Shown piece after piece: positions 19,525-29,203 of a stretch of DNA of 64,000 bases. Position 1 is the stretch's first letter. Each line of letters starts with the position of its first letter. The notes below the pieces were generated by a model, which saw nothing but the letters and a program-made list of their open reading frames with translations, did no database searches and had not been told where the DNA came from. The position numbers were made by a program, and so were the translations under genes. Source of the stretch: Onchocerca lupi (taxonomy: Eukaryota; Nematoda; Chromadorea; Rhabditida; Onchocercidae); contig JAOVVO010000020.1 in NCBI GenBank assembly GCA_028564675.1, forward strand, positions 226,857-290,856. Direction: 5' to 3'.

Positions 19525-20302
19525 TGAAGATCTGGAATTGTTGAGATTCTACTACGAAGAGGGTGTTGATTGTACATTAACAGAGAGCGAAGAGGAAAAG
19601 GAAGTAAAGGGAAAAAAAGAGAGTAAGCTTATACAGTCCACTATCATTCAGGGTGAAGCCCAAAAAAAAGAGCAACAATTTATGTTTCCAAGTGACTGGG
19701 TAATTGAGGCAAGAAAGCTTGCAAGCAAGTGTAATAGTGTGAGTGAACTAAGAAGTGCAGTTACATCGTTTGAAGGTTGTGAGATAAAAAAAACTGCAAC
19801 CAATACTGTTTTTTCCGATGGTAATCCAAATGCAAAAATTATGCTTATTGGTGAAGCTCCAGGCGCAAGTGAAGACCTGCAAGGCATACCGTTTTGTGGC
19901 GCAAGTGGAATGCTGCTTGATAAGATGTTAAATGCAATAAGCCTCGACCGCACTAAAGTATATATAAGCAATGTTGTATTTTGGCGTCCACCAGGTAATA
20001 GAAAACCAACTAACTTAGAGCTTGATATATGTAGGCCATTTGTCGAAAAACATATTGTACTGATTTCACCGAAGATTCTGATTTTAGTTGGAGGAATCGC
20101 GTGTTATAGTCTTCTTGATAACACGAAAATTATATCAACCTTACGTGGTAGATTTCATACTTATACTAACCAATATTTATTCCATTCAATTGCTACAGTT
20201 GCTATATTTCATCCAGCTTACCTGCTTCGTCAACCATCACAAAAACGTTTAGCTTGGGAGGACTTAAAGAAGATCAGAGAGTATCTTGATGCTAATATTT
20301 AG
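19517..20302 (+). CDS. uracil-DNA glycosylase, family 4-like
   Basis: Base-excision repair enzyme that removes uracil from DNA. 261 aa: a variable acidic N-terminus (1-70), then the UDG core with motif 1 GEAPGASEDLQGIPFCG near 113 and motif 2 FHPAYLLRQPSQKRLAW near 232. Classical family-4 enzymes bind a 4Fe-4S cluster through four Cys. Here the first pair reads CEIK and the third site reads VVFWRPPGNR, so two ligands are absent, a variant I recall from other alpha-proteobacteria. The start ATG 19517 overlaps the def stop by 8 bases, which implies translational coupling. Confidence 0.88.
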   Translation: MGNEDLELLRFYYEEGVDCTLTESEEEKEVKGKKESKLIQSTIIQGEAQKKEQQFMFPSDWVIEARKLASKCNSVSELRSAVTSFEGCEIKKTATNTVFSDGNPNAKIMLIGEAPGASEDLQGIPFCGASGMLLDKMLNAISLDRTKVYISNVVFWRPPGNRKPTNLELDICRPFVEKHIVLISPKILILVGGIACYSLLDNTKIISTLRGRFHTYTNQYLFHSIATVAIFHPAYLLRQPSQKRLAWEDLKKIREYLDANI

Positions 20303-20716
20303 CAAAATGATTATTAGTGGAAAGTAGCTAACTGCCATGGAAGTTACTTAACGAATTCTAGCAACCTTATTTTCTTAGAGCTAAGGATATTTCTAATTCT
20401 AAAATTTCTTTTTGATCTGTAGATTCAGTAATAAAACTTAAGATATTTTTTTTGCAAGTTACATAAAATTATAGTAGCTATATGTTTTCAAAAGTTTTTC
20501 TACATTTAGTCAAACCTCACTTAAATTAAGTGTAAGCAAAGAATGTCAGTTCTAATTATAGTTAGAGAGTAAAACCAACACTATGGTTTTTTTGCATTTT
20601 CTCTCTTTTTGGTAAATTTCTTAATATTTATAATTAGTATGGACTAGATAAATCGAACTTACGACTGGTGCTAAAAACATTACTTCAATATAATTAACTA
20701 TACAACTATATGAACT
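20303..20716. other. spacer between convergent genes
   Basis: About 410 AT-rich bases between the 3' ends of the glycosylase gene and guaB. I see no gene, repeat or strong terminator hairpin. Confidence 0.5.
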
Positions 20717-22210
20717 TCACTCTGAGTTGGCTGATGAATTAGATGCTTGGTGAGAGTAATTTGGAGGTTCTTGTGTAATAACTATATCATGAGCATGACT
20801 TTCTCTTAATCCTGATGCAGTGATAGTAACGAATTTACAGTTTTTTCTCATCTCTTCTATACTTCTATTACCGGTGTATCCCATTGCAGCTTGTAGTCCA
20901 CCAATTAATTGATGAATTACCTTTGAAGCTGGACCTTTAGATGGAACTCTTCCCTCCACTCCTTGTGGAACTAATTTTAGCTTCGAGCCTTTATCTTGAA
21001 AATAACGGCTAGCTGAACCTCTTTTCATTGCGCTAATAGATCCCATTCCTCGGTAGCATTTGTATGTTCTACCCTTATATGTGATAATTTCACCTGGACT
21101 TTCATCAGTGCCTGCAAAAAGTGAACCAATCATCACAGAATCAGCACCAGCTGCAATAGCTTTTGCAACGTCTCCTGAGTATTTTATACCACCATCGGCA
21201 ATTAATCTTACTTTTCTTGCTTTACATACTTCTGCAACATTTTGAATTGCGGAAAATTGTGGTACACCAACACCTGTAACTATTCTAGTTGTGCAGATCG
21301 ATCCAGGTCCTATGCCAACTTTTACTGCATCAACGCCCACGTCAATTAACGCTTCAGCAGCCTCTTTTGTAGCAATGTTTCCACCTACTAACTGTGTGTT
21401 TGGATACATAGCTTTTATTTCCCTAATGGTGTTAATAACATTTTCAGAGTGACCGTGAGCAGTATCTACAATAATTACGTCAATTTCTTTTTCAATCAAA
21501 GCTTCACACCTTTCAATGCCATCCTTTTTACCGGTGCCAATTGCAGCAGCAACTCTTAGTCGTCCTTTGCTGTCTTTGCATGAGTTGGGGTATCTATTGT
21601 ATTTTTCAATATCCTTAATTGTAATTAGTCCTATACAACAAGAATTCTCATCTATGACTAAAAGTTTCTCTATTCTATTTTCATGTAACAATCTCATCGC
21701 TGAAGCACTATTTACTTCTTGCTCCCGCACTGTAATTAACTTATCTTTTGTCATCACTTCAGAGACCTTTATATTTATGTTCCGGTCTTCAATAAACCTT
21801 AAATCTCGGTTAGTGAGGATGCCAACTAACCTATGTTGGTTAACTACAGGAATACCGGAGTAGTTATACTTTTTCATTAATAAAATTGCTTCCGCAACTG
21901 TTTTGTCTGGGGAAATTGTAATAGGATTGTATACAATCCAACTTTCATATTTTTTTACCTTTCTAACCTCTGAAACTTGTTCATCTATTGATAAGTTTTT
22001 ATGTATACAGCCTATTCCACCATGCTGAGCAATAGTTATTGCAAGGTCTGATTCGGTAACAGTATCCATTGCAGAGGATATAAGAGGGATGTTAAGTTCT
22101 ATATTGTTTGTTAAATAAGTTTTTGTCTCCGCATCACAAGGCAATATATTAGAATGAGCTGGTAAAAGAAGTATATCGTCGAACGAATAACAAACTTCCA
22201 TTTTTTTCAT
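20717..22210 (-). CDS. guaB: inosine-5'-monophosphate dehydrogenase
   Basis: NAD-dependent oxidation of IMP to XMP, the committed step to GMP. 497 aa. The TIM barrel starts YSFDDILLLPAHSNILP. Two CBS domains lie at about residues 93-205. The catalytic Cys306 is in GPGSICTTRIVTG, and the phosphate/substrate loops DGGIKYSGDVAKAIAAGA and the flap region YRGMGS follow. The start ATG 22210 is 3 codons before a second Met; neither has a clear ribosome binding site. Confidence 0.97.
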   Translation of the reverse strand: MKKMEVCYSFDDILLLPAHSNILPCDAETKTYLTNNIELNIPLISSAMDTVTESDLAITIAQHGGIGCIHKNLSIDEQVSEVRKVKKYESWIVYNPITISPDKTVAEAILLMKKYNYSGIPVVNQHRLVGILTNRDLRFIEDRNINIKVSEVMTKDKLITVREQEVNSASAMRLLHENRIEKLLVIDENSCCIGLITIKDIEKYNRYPNSCKDSKGRLRVAAAIGTGKKDGIERCEALIEKEIDVIIVDTAHGHSENVINTIREIKAMYPNTQLVGGNIATKEAAEALIDVGVDAVKVGIGPGSICTTRIVTGVGVPQFSAIQNVAEVCKARKVRLIADGGIKYSGDVAKAIAAGADSVMIGSLFAGTDESPGEIITYKGRTYKCYRGMGSISAMKRGSASRYFQDKGSKLKLVPQGVEGRVPSKGPASKVIHQLIGGLQAAMGYTGNRSIEEMRKNCKFVTITASGLRESHAHDIVITQEPPNYSHQASNSSANSE

Positions 22211-22623
22211 AGGCTTTACTTAAAGCTTATACGTCAATTAATTGAATTGCAACATAGTTTTCTGCAAAATTTTAGCTATAATTAACTCAAGCAAAGTTCT
22301 TCTACGTCATATGTCGACGCAGTATTGTATTTTACTTATTGTAATACTATTTGTTCTAGTAGCAGTAAGTAAGTTTCTTGCTCTGCATCTAATAAAAGGT
22401 ATCATATGATACAGTAAATTGTCGACGTTGCTACTCACCAAGGATATCATTTAAGTACTTTATGCTAGGACTTAGCAAGTAAATTTACTAAGTATGAAAA
22501 GTACACAAACAGTGAGCATTATAATTATATAAAGATAAGGGTGCTTACAATTATTTAATAATATACCTTTCTTTATTCTAGTTTAAACATCACAAGATAT
22601 AGAAAATTTATGGGTATTGAAAT
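22211..22623. other. spacer upstream of guaB
   Basis: Divergent spacer of about 410 bases. On the plus strand 22311-22409 encodes a 32-residue hydrophobic peptide (MSTQYCILLIVILFVLVAVS) ending at a TGA inside the perfect 14-base palindrome GTATCATATGATAC (22399-22412). I cannot tell whether this is a gene fragment; there is no ribosome binding site. Confidence 0.3.
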
Positions 22624-23082
22624 ATGAGTTATTCAGGGGTTTTGATACTATCTTTAGTATTTGTGCAAGTTTTTTCTATGTTTTCTACATTATTCACCTA
22701 CAATATAATAATACGGTGATACTTAAAACCGGTTATCTGTATGATGATGCTCGTGATATTACTATTAGTATGGTGTTTTAATATACTAATGGCAGCCAAG
22801 CTTAATGACACTTCAGGAAAGTTACTGTGTAGTATATATAAAAAAATGCGGATATACTTTTATAAACATCATCCCGATGTAAACAACAATAAAATCTTTT
22901 TAAAGAATGGTGTTTGGACTATTTATAATTTTCTGTTTTATCCTATTTTTTACTATGTTTCTGGATACCTTTATAATTGTACTAATCTCAACTATAGTAT
23001 TTATAAAATACTTAATCAGCGTAAGCAGACTTTTTATGATAAAATTATAAAAATGCTAACTGTAGCTTATAAGCCTAGCTGA
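22624..23082 (+). pseudogene. RDD-family membrane protein, broken by an in-frame stop
   Basis: From ATG 22624 the frame codes for a hydrophobic helix (ILSLVFVQVFSMFSTLFTYN), meets TGA at 22717-22719, and continues in the same frame to 23082. The second part has two further hydrophobic stretches and ends RKQTFYDKIIKMLTV, which resembles the conserved RDD C-terminus (KKQTxHDKIxxTxVV), with SGKLLCSIY resembling the family's GKxLxGIxV. The downstream part alone is a 113-codon frame from ATG 22741. Family assignment is tentative. It could still be translated as a short membrane protein. Confidence 0.5.
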
Positions 23083-23141
23083 TATTTTTCTTTGGTTACT
23101 ATGTGGTTGCTTATTAATTAAAACTTTAAAGTTATTTAATA

Positions 23142-23169
23142 TTGACGTTATACACTTAAGTGTTAAGAT
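23142..23169 (+). promoter_or_regulatory. promoter with internal palindrome, upstream of the nuoG cluster
   Basis: TTGACG (23142-23147), 16 bases, TAAGAT (23164-23169). The spacer contains the perfect 12-base palindrome ACACTTAAGTGT (23152-23163), placed where a dimeric regulator could block or help RNA polymerase. The coding start with its AGGAG site follows at 23197. Confidence 0.45.
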
Positions 23170-23196
23170 GAAAATAAAGAATTTTTAGGAGTCCAT

Positions 23197-23409
23197 ATGG
23201 TAACAGGCAGAAAAGAAAAAACAGCTAGTAAAAATAATCCTACTCAGCGTAAAAAAGCTGAACAAAAAATGTATAAAGATAAACCAGTAAAACCAGTCAG
23301 ATATATAGATCGTGATTCACGTGTAAATTATATGTCTGCTCAGTATGACGATGGTAATCTGGTTGAAGATGAGATAAGTGGTAGCCCTATAAAATGGGAA
23401 GCTATATAG
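23197..23409 (+). CDS. small conserved protein upstream of nuoG
   Basis: 70 aa, Lys-rich and hydrophilic, with no membrane segment. It starts MVTGRKEKTASKNNPTQRKK and ends SGSPIKWEAI. Start ATG 23197 has a good ribosome binding site (AGGAG, 5-6 bases upstream) and a promoter just before it. It ends 13 bases before nuoG, so the two are co-transcribed. The family is not recognised. It may be a nucleic-acid-binding or complex I-linked protein, but nothing in the sequence shows this. Confidence 0.72.
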   Translation: MVTGRKEKTASKNNPTQRKKAEQKMYKDKPVKPVRYIDRDSRVNYMSAQYDDGNLVEDEISGSPIKWEAI

Positions 23410-23422
23410 TGGATTTAAATTT

Positions 23423-25474
23423 GTGATTAAGATTACCATTGATTCTAAGGAATGTAAAGTAGAGCCTGGGTTCACTATAATTCAAGCTTGCGAAACCGTA
23501 GGTGTTGAAATTCCACGCTTTTGTTATCATGAGCGTTTAATAATTGCTGGCAACTGTAGAATGTGTCTGGTTGAAGTTGAGGGAGGACCCCAAAAACCGA
23601 TAGCTTCTTGCGCAACGCCAGTTGTAGAAGGTATGGTTATCCACACTGATACTCCGAAAGTTAAAAAAGCACGTGAGGGTGTGCTTGAGTTTTTGCTTAT
23701 TAACCATCCACTTGACTGTCCAATTTGTGATCAAGGTGGTGAGTGTGACCTACAAGATATAACAATGGTTTATGGAAAAGGAATAAGTAGATTTGATGAA
23801 TATAAAAGGGCCGTACAAAAAAAATATTTTGGGCCACTGATTGAGACTGCAATGAATAGATGCATTCATTGTACTCGGTGCATTAGGTTTTTGTCTGATG
23901 TAGCAGGTACAAATGAACTTGGAGGAATTGGCAGAGGAGAAAAGATGGAAGTTAGTACTTACGTGGAAAGGTACATCGGCTCTGAATTATCTGGAAATAT
24001 CATAGATCTCTGTCCTGTAGGAGCTTTAACTTCGAAGCCTTACTTGTTTAAGGCCCGTTCATGGGAGCTATCACATTGTGAAACTATAGATGTGCTTGAT
24101 GCTGTAGGGAGTGCAATCAGAGTTGACTATCGCGGTCTTGAAATTATGCGAATATTACCGAGACTTAATGAAGAAATCAACGAAGAATGGATATCAGATA
24201 AAACTCGTTTTGCTTACGATGGACTAAAAGTGCAACGTCTCGATCAACCTTATATAAAGAAAGATAGTAAATTAGTTTCAGTTGATTGGAATGAAGCATT
24301 AACAGCTGCTGCAAAAAAGCTAAAGAGTGCAAAACCAAGTAAGATAGCTGCAGTTGCAGGTGATTTAGCGGATTGTGAATCTATGCTTCTACTAAAGGAA
24401 ATGATGCATAAGCTTGGATCAGCAAATTTGGATTGTAGACAGGATGGAGCAAAACTTATATCAGACAATCGTGGATCATACGTGTTTAACACTACCATTG
24501 AGGACATAGAAAATGCAGACTTATGTCTACTTATAAATACGAATCCTAAAGTAGAGGCCCCAATTATTAATGCACGTATAAGAAAAAGATACTTACAAGG
24601 GAATTTCTTTATTGCAAGCGTTGGTCCTGATGTTGAGTATTTATATTATGTTGAAAAGTTAGGTAATAATCCTAATATCTTGAATGAAATAGTAAATGGA
24701 AATCATAAATTTTGTGAACTATTGAGTGCTGCCCAAAGCCCTATGCTTATTGTAGGCCAAGACGCATTAACAAGAAGTGATTCCGAATCAATTTTAGCTT
24801 TAGCTATTTCAATTGCAGAAAAATTTAATATGGTTAAAGACGGTTGGAATGGTTTTAATGTTTTACATAAAGCCGCAGCAAGAGTTGGTGGATTAGATAT
24901 TGGATTTGTCCCTAAAAAGGATGGAAAAGACATCAACCAAATATTAAAGCAAGCAGAGAGTGGTGAGATGGAAGTTGTTTATCTTCTTGGTGCAGATGAA
25001 ATTGACACATCAAAGTTAGGGAATACATTTGTAATTTATCAAGGTCATCATGGCGATAAAGGAGCACATGTAGCAGATATTATCTTACCTGGGGCTGCGT
25101 ACACAGAGAAATATGCAACTTACGTAAATACTGAAGGTCGAGCCCAAAGAACGAATTTGGCTGTACTTCCTCCTGGTGAAGCAAAGGAAGATTGGTTAAT
25201 CATCAAGAATTTATCCCAATATTTGGGTTTTCCCTTACCATATGATAGTTTATTTGATGTGAGAAAAAAATTAGATACTATCGGTCCACAGTTTAGAAAT
25301 GCTGATCAAGTAGTAAAAAATAAGTGGATTTCAACTAATTATAGTAAAAAAATAATCTTAAGCGATAAACCTTTTACTTTAAAAGAGTGTAATTTTTATA
25401 TGACAGATCCAATAAGTCGTGCTTCAAAAATAATGGCAGATTGTACCAAAGCCTTTTATGAGCACGCTAGTTAA
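23423..25474 (+). CDS. nuoG: NADH-quinone oxidoreductase subunit G
   Basis: Iron-sulfur subunit of the complex I peripheral arm. 683 aa. N-terminal 2Fe-2S ferredoxin domain: CYHERLIIAGNCRMC (about 34-48) and the later Cys at ASCATP. The His-Cys cluster is in HPLDCPICDQGGECDLQD. The two 4Fe-4S sites are in MNRCIHCTRC and DLCPVGALTSKP. The C-terminal two thirds is the molybdopterin-oxidoreductase-like domain. The start is GTG 23423, with no ATG near; it is the only start that keeps the ferredoxin domain complete. The 3' end overlaps nuoH by 17 bases. Confidence 0.96.
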   Translation: MIKITIDSKECKVEPGFTIIQACETVGVEIPRFCYHERLIIAGNCRMCLVEVEGGPQKPIASCATPVVEGMVIHTDTPKVKKAREGVLEFLLINHPLDCPICDQGGECDLQDITMVYGKGISRFDEYKRAVQKKYFGPLIETAMNRCIHCTRCIRFLSDVAGTNELGGIGRGEKMEVSTYVERYIGSELSGNIIDLCPVGALTSKPYLFKARSWELSHCETIDVLDAVGSAIRVDYRGLEIMRILPRLNEEINEEWISDKTRFAYDGLKVQRLDQPYIKKDSKLVSVDWNEALTAAAKKLKSAKPSKIAAVAGDLADCESMLLLKEMMHKLGSANLDCRQDGAKLISDNRGSYVFNTTIEDIENADLCLLINTNPKVEAPIINARIRKRYLQGNFFIASVGPDVEYLYYVEKLGNNPNILNEIVNGNHKFCELLSAAQSPMLIVGQDALTRSDSESILALAISIAEKFNMVKDGWNGFNVLHKAAARVGGLDIGFVPKKDGKDINQILKQAESGEMEVVYLLGADEIDTSKLGNTFVIYQGHHGDKGAHVADIILPGAAYTEKYATYVNTEGRAQRTNLAVLPPGEAKEDWLIIKNLSQYLGFPLPYDSLFDVRKKLDTIGPQFRNADQVVKNKWISTNYSKKIILSDKPFTLKECNFYMTDPISRASKIMADCTKAFYEHAS

Positions 25475-26483
25475 CATCTTATTCATTTTGGTGCAGCTAT
25501 TGCTTTCAGTTGCGTATTTAGTGTATTTTGAACGCAAAGTTATTGGTGCAATTCAACTACGACATGGTCCAAGTGTTGTTGGGCCTTTTGGACTATTACA
25601 ACCATTTGCAGATGCTATTAAGTTACTAACCAAAGAGCCAATAATACCGTCTAGAGCAAATACCATATTATTCATCATGGCTCCGATTCTTACCTTTATT
25701 TTAGCATTAATTGCATGGGCAGTGATACCATTTGGTGCTAAAGTAGTTATAGAAAATGGGCAGCAAGTAGTAATTCCTAAGGTAATAGCAAATATTAATG
25801 TCGGAGTGCTCTACGTCTTAGCTATATCCTCATTGGGAGTATATGGTATCATTGTTGCAGGCTGGTCTAGTAATTCTAACTATGCATTTTTGGGTAGCAT
25901 AAGGTCAGCTGCTCAAATGATCTCATATGAAGTTTCAATAGGCCTTATAACCGCCACAATTGTTATTATAACTGGTACACTAAATCTCGGAGAAATGGTA
26001 GTGGTAAAACATAATATGCCATTTTGGGTTGATATGTTGTTAATACCTATAGCAATAGTGTTTTTTATTTCACTTCTTGCAGAAACTAATCGCCACCCTT
26101 TTGATTTACCAGAAGCTGAAGCAGAGCTTGTTTCCGGATATAACGTTGAGTATTCATCAATGCCTTTTGCTCTTTTCTTTCTTGGAGAATATGCTAACAT
26201 GATTTTAGCAAGTGCTATGATGACAATATTTTTTCTAGGAGGATGGTATCCTCCTATGAAATTTAATTTACTGTATGAAATACCAGGTTTAGTTTGGTTC
26301 GTTTTGAAGATAGTTTTACTATTATTCATATTTATTTGGATTAGAGCAACTGTACCTCGTTATCGGTATGATCAGCTAATGCGTCTTGGTTGGAAAGTGT
26401 TTCTACCAATATCGGTACTTTGGGTAATACTCACCTCAGGAGTGCTTCTCTTTACTAAAAATTTACCAAGTTTAGGGTTGTAA
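25458..26483 (+). CDS. nuoH: NADH-quinone oxidoreductase subunit H
   Basis: Membrane subunit of complex I next to the quinone-binding site. 341 aa, about eight membrane helices. Family signatures are ERKVIGAIQLRHGPSVVGP near residue 26, SYEVSIGL near 154 and AETNRHPFDLPEAEAELVSG near 208. Start ATG 25458 lies inside the nuoG end. Other nuo genes are not in this window, in line with the scattered complex I genes of Rickettsiales. Confidence 0.97.
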   Translation: MSTLVNILFILVQLLLSVAYLVYFERKVIGAIQLRHGPSVVGPFGLLQPFADAIKLLTKEPIIPSRANTILFIMAPILTFILALIAWAVIPFGAKVVIENGQQVVIPKVIANINVGVLYVLAISSLGVYGIIVAGWSSNSNYAFLGSIRSAAQMISYEVSIGLITATIVIITGTLNLGEMVVVKHNMPFWVDMLLIPIAIVFFISLLAETNRHPFDLPEAEAELVSGYNVEYSSMPFALFFLGEYANMILASAMMTIFFLGGWYPPMKFNLLYEIPGLVWFVLKIVLLLFIFIWIRATVPRYRYDQLMRLGWKVFLPISVLWVILTSGVLLFTKNLPSLGL

Positions 26484-27029
26484 ATATGTTGCTGATTTTG
26501 AGATTGAATTTTTTTTGATAAATCTTGTATTATGATATACAATATTAAAGCTCTTGTGTTATGTTCCTTCTAAATTTTTTGATTCAAGGTTGGGATCAGC
26601 ATTTTAAAAAGGATTTTTGTTATATAAAAGGCAAAAGTGTTCTTTCTTGATATACGTTTAGTAAGTAATTCAGGTGTTATTATAAAGAGCTAGGTCAGAT
26701 TATAGTTATACAATTTTTCTAATCTACAATTAGGTAAATAATGGTAGCTAAAGTCTATTTTTCTCACATTAAATATTGAATAAAATCTTAATTAGATCAA
26801 CTATGTTTATGCAGAAAACGGTTCTTTCTAACGTTACAAAAATTCATTTGTTACTTTCCTCAAAATTGCAAAGAAGCATCTAACTTTCTGAGAAAAATAG
26901 TAGAAAATTAACAGATTGTGGAAAGAGGATGGGATTTTTAGGTAGTAATTAAAAGTAGAAGACTATATGTATAAGTGCTGAAAATAGGCTACCGTAACAA
27001 ATTTATGTTGCATTAAAGTTTTAGCATAA
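26484..27029. other. spacer after nuoH
   Basis: About 550 AT-rich bases with no open frame of note on either strand. I see no repeat or convincing terminator. Confidence 0.5.
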
Positions 27030-27101
27030 CTCCCCGGGCCGGATTCGAACCAGCGGCCAATTGGTTAACAGCCAACTGCTCTACCACTGAGCTACCGAGG
27101 A
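27030..27101 (-). tRNA. tRNA-Asn (anticodon GTT)
   Basis: On the minus strand: acceptor TCCTCGG pairs with CCGGGGA, D arm GCTC...GAGC, anticodon stem GTTGG/CCAAT with loop CTGTTAA (anticodon GTT), T arm GCTGG-TTCGAAT-CCGGC. Discriminator G. 72 bases. Confidence 0.97.
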
Positions 27102-27270
27102 ATAAACTGTTTTTAATTTATCAGGTTAAGCTTTGATTGTAAATAGTTTTCATGTGCTTTAACTAAAACTTTTATAGGGGAGTATAAGCGGTAGAAAGTT
27201 CTACCAGCAGTCACTGTGGTTGCAAAGATTTAATTCAAGCGGTAAAATCGCATTATTAAATGAAAAATAT

Positions 27271-28470
27271 ATGCTAATTAGCACAATGTCGGATCTGAAT
27301 AATATATGTAGGGAGCTAATAGCGAAAAAGCCAAAATTTATAGCTGTTGACACAGAGTTCGTTAGAAATAACTTAACCTATTATCCTAAATTGTCATTAA
27401 TTCAAATTTCTTATAAAGAAAGGAGTTTTGTTATAGATGTATTAGCACCAGAGATTGACTTATCATTTGTTAAGAAAGTCATGCTCGATCGAGAAATAAT
27501 TAAAGTATTTCACAGCTGTCGGCAAGACATAGAATCTTTATTTACTGTATTTAAGTGTATACCTGCTCCTATTTTTGATACCCAAGTTGCTGCTATGTTT
27601 TGTCATTATTACTATAATTTTATTGGTTACTCAAAAGTAGTGGAACAATATCAGGGAATAGTGCTGAATAAGGTTAAAGCTAAAAATTCAGACTGGTTGA
27701 AGCGTCCATTATCCGAAGATCAGTTAGACTATGCGGTAAGTGATGTAGTTCATCTGTATGATCTACATCAAATATTACACGATAAGCTTGAAGAAAAGAA
27801 TAGAATGGGCTGGTTTCAAGAAGAGATGGAATCAGTGGTTGATATAAATAAGTATTTGCAAAGTCCAAAAGATGCATGGAAAAGGATTAAGTTTAATCAT
27901 GGAGCAAATCCGAGATTAACGTTAACTGTTAAAGCAGTTAGTGAATGGCAAGAGACCTTAGCACAGCGCTATAATACGAATCGTAATAAAATAATTAATA
28001 ATTCTATAATAGCTGGGTTTATTGAAAGGAACGTAGAGCGTGTTGATGAGATTTTAGAAAATCTCAAGAAGAACGCAAAAAATGTAAAGGAGAAAGATTT
28101 ATTAGAATTTGTAGACATTTTCAATGAGAATGAAAAAGATTTTATACAACAAAATTATATTCCATTAAGCAATCATGATAGGTCTGTGTTTGATATACTT
28201 TCAGTTATTCTAGAGAGCAAGTGTAAAGAAAATAACATATCAAGAAAATTGGTTTCTTCAAAGGATGAATTAGTTGGTTCAATATCTGGGCAAATAGATA
28301 AACTATTTAAAGGGTGGAGGTATGATTTTTTCGGTAAGTCAGTTGAATCGTTTTTGAATGCAAGCTCAAAGTTTGAAATCTCGGTAGTGAAATTCGCGAA
28401 TAATATAACTGAAATTCGGAGTAATTTGATAAATACAAGTTGTGAGTTGAAGTCAACTGCTAGAATTTAA
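27271..28470 (+). CDS. rnd: ribonuclease D
   Basis: 3'-5' exoribonuclease for tRNA 3'-end maturation. About 400 aa. The DEDDy exonuclease domain (1-175) shows DTEFVR (Asp, Glu), FHSCRQDIESL (Asp) and LDYAVSDVVHLYDLH (Tyr and Asp). An HRDC-like domain follows at about 205-290. The frame opens at a TTG (27220), but the ATG at 27271 begins MLISTMSDLNNIC, the normal family start, so I use it. No strong ribosome binding site is seen at either. Confidence 0.93.
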   Translation: MLISTMSDLNNICRELIAKKPKFIAVDTEFVRNNLTYYPKLSLIQISYKERSFVIDVLAPEIDLSFVKKVMLDREIIKVFHSCRQDIESLFTVFKCIPAPIFDTQVAAMFCHYYYNFIGYSKVVEQYQGIVLNKVKAKNSDWLKRPLSEDQLDYAVSDVVHLYDLHQILHDKLEEKNRMGWFQEEMESVVDINKYLQSPKDAWKRIKFNHGANPRLTLTVKAVSEWQETLAQRYNTNRNKIINNSIIAGFIERNVERVDEILENLKKNAKNVKEKDLLEFVDIFNENEKDFIQQNYIPLSNHDRSVFDILSVILESKCKENNISRKLVSSKDELVGSISGQIDKLFKGWRYDFFGKSVESFLNASSKFEISVVKFANNITEIRSNLINTSCELKSTARI

Positions 28471-28490
28471 CAAATTCATCATATTTTTCT

Positions 28491-29037
28491 TTAAAAAAGA
28501 ACATACTCTTTGTTTGAACCGGTGTTAATGACAAAGTCACTTATCCTTTTTTTCTTAATAGGTAATTGAATATTAGAAATCAGATCCAGCTTTTCTCTGT
28601 CTATATTATATTAACTTAGGCCTTTGAACTTGTATAATGTTATCTGCGTGGATGAGAACAATAGAGTCGCAATATAAACAAAGTTTTGTTCCTAACAAAA
28701 GAGGATATCCAAAATTAAAAGCTTCTTATCAGTCTTCTTTTTGTGAGTAATAAAGAATCCTAGTTCATTTCGCACAGTAGAATGAACTAAAGATTGAAAT
28801 TGCTTCCAGTTTTCGTCATAAGCTAAAAAATATTTAGACAGTACTGTTTCTATCTATTTCACCATTTACTACCACTATAGAAAAATTTTCTTCTGTGTGA
28901 CTTGTGACGCCTTATTCACTTTATAAAGTTGGTATACGATAAAATTAGTGTCAAACATAACGGCACCAAACTTTTTTAAAACAATTAGCTATAAAACTCT
29001 TTCCTGCTTCAATTCAACCTGCTAAACCTATAATCAT
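28491..29037 (-). pseudogene. coaE: decayed dephospho-CoA kinase
   Basis: Last enzyme of CoA synthesis, now broken. The minus strand starts MIIGLAG at 29037, then TGA, then IEAGKSFIANC, which is the P-loop with a stop in place of a Gly. An A run (six instead of five) then shifts frame before FGAVMFDTNFIVYQLY. Further pieces in order are IETVLSKYFLAYDENWKQ, FQSLVHSTVRNELGFFI, LLILDI, PLLLGTK (frame change inside), LYCDSIVLIHADNI and IDREKLDLISNIQLP. Order and spacing match a full-length CoaE of about 180 aa. At least two frameshifts and several stops make function impossible from this copy. Confidence 0.85.
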
Positions 29038-29203
29038 ATACTTAAAATATATTAGTAAAGCTATATCTACAGTAGTTGTTTTTTATATGTTCATTTGAAA
29101 CTCAAATTTGTTGGCGTAGACTATAATTATGTTAAGAGAAAGATAAACAGCTATTGTTTTTTTGGTAATTAAGTAGAATAGAACGAAAAATTATGAGGAA
29201 GAT

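Noticed and set aside
22399..22412. GTATCATATGATAC perfect palindrome as an operator
   Set aside because: Not placed relative to any recognisable promoter, and AT-rich palindromes of this size occur by chance.
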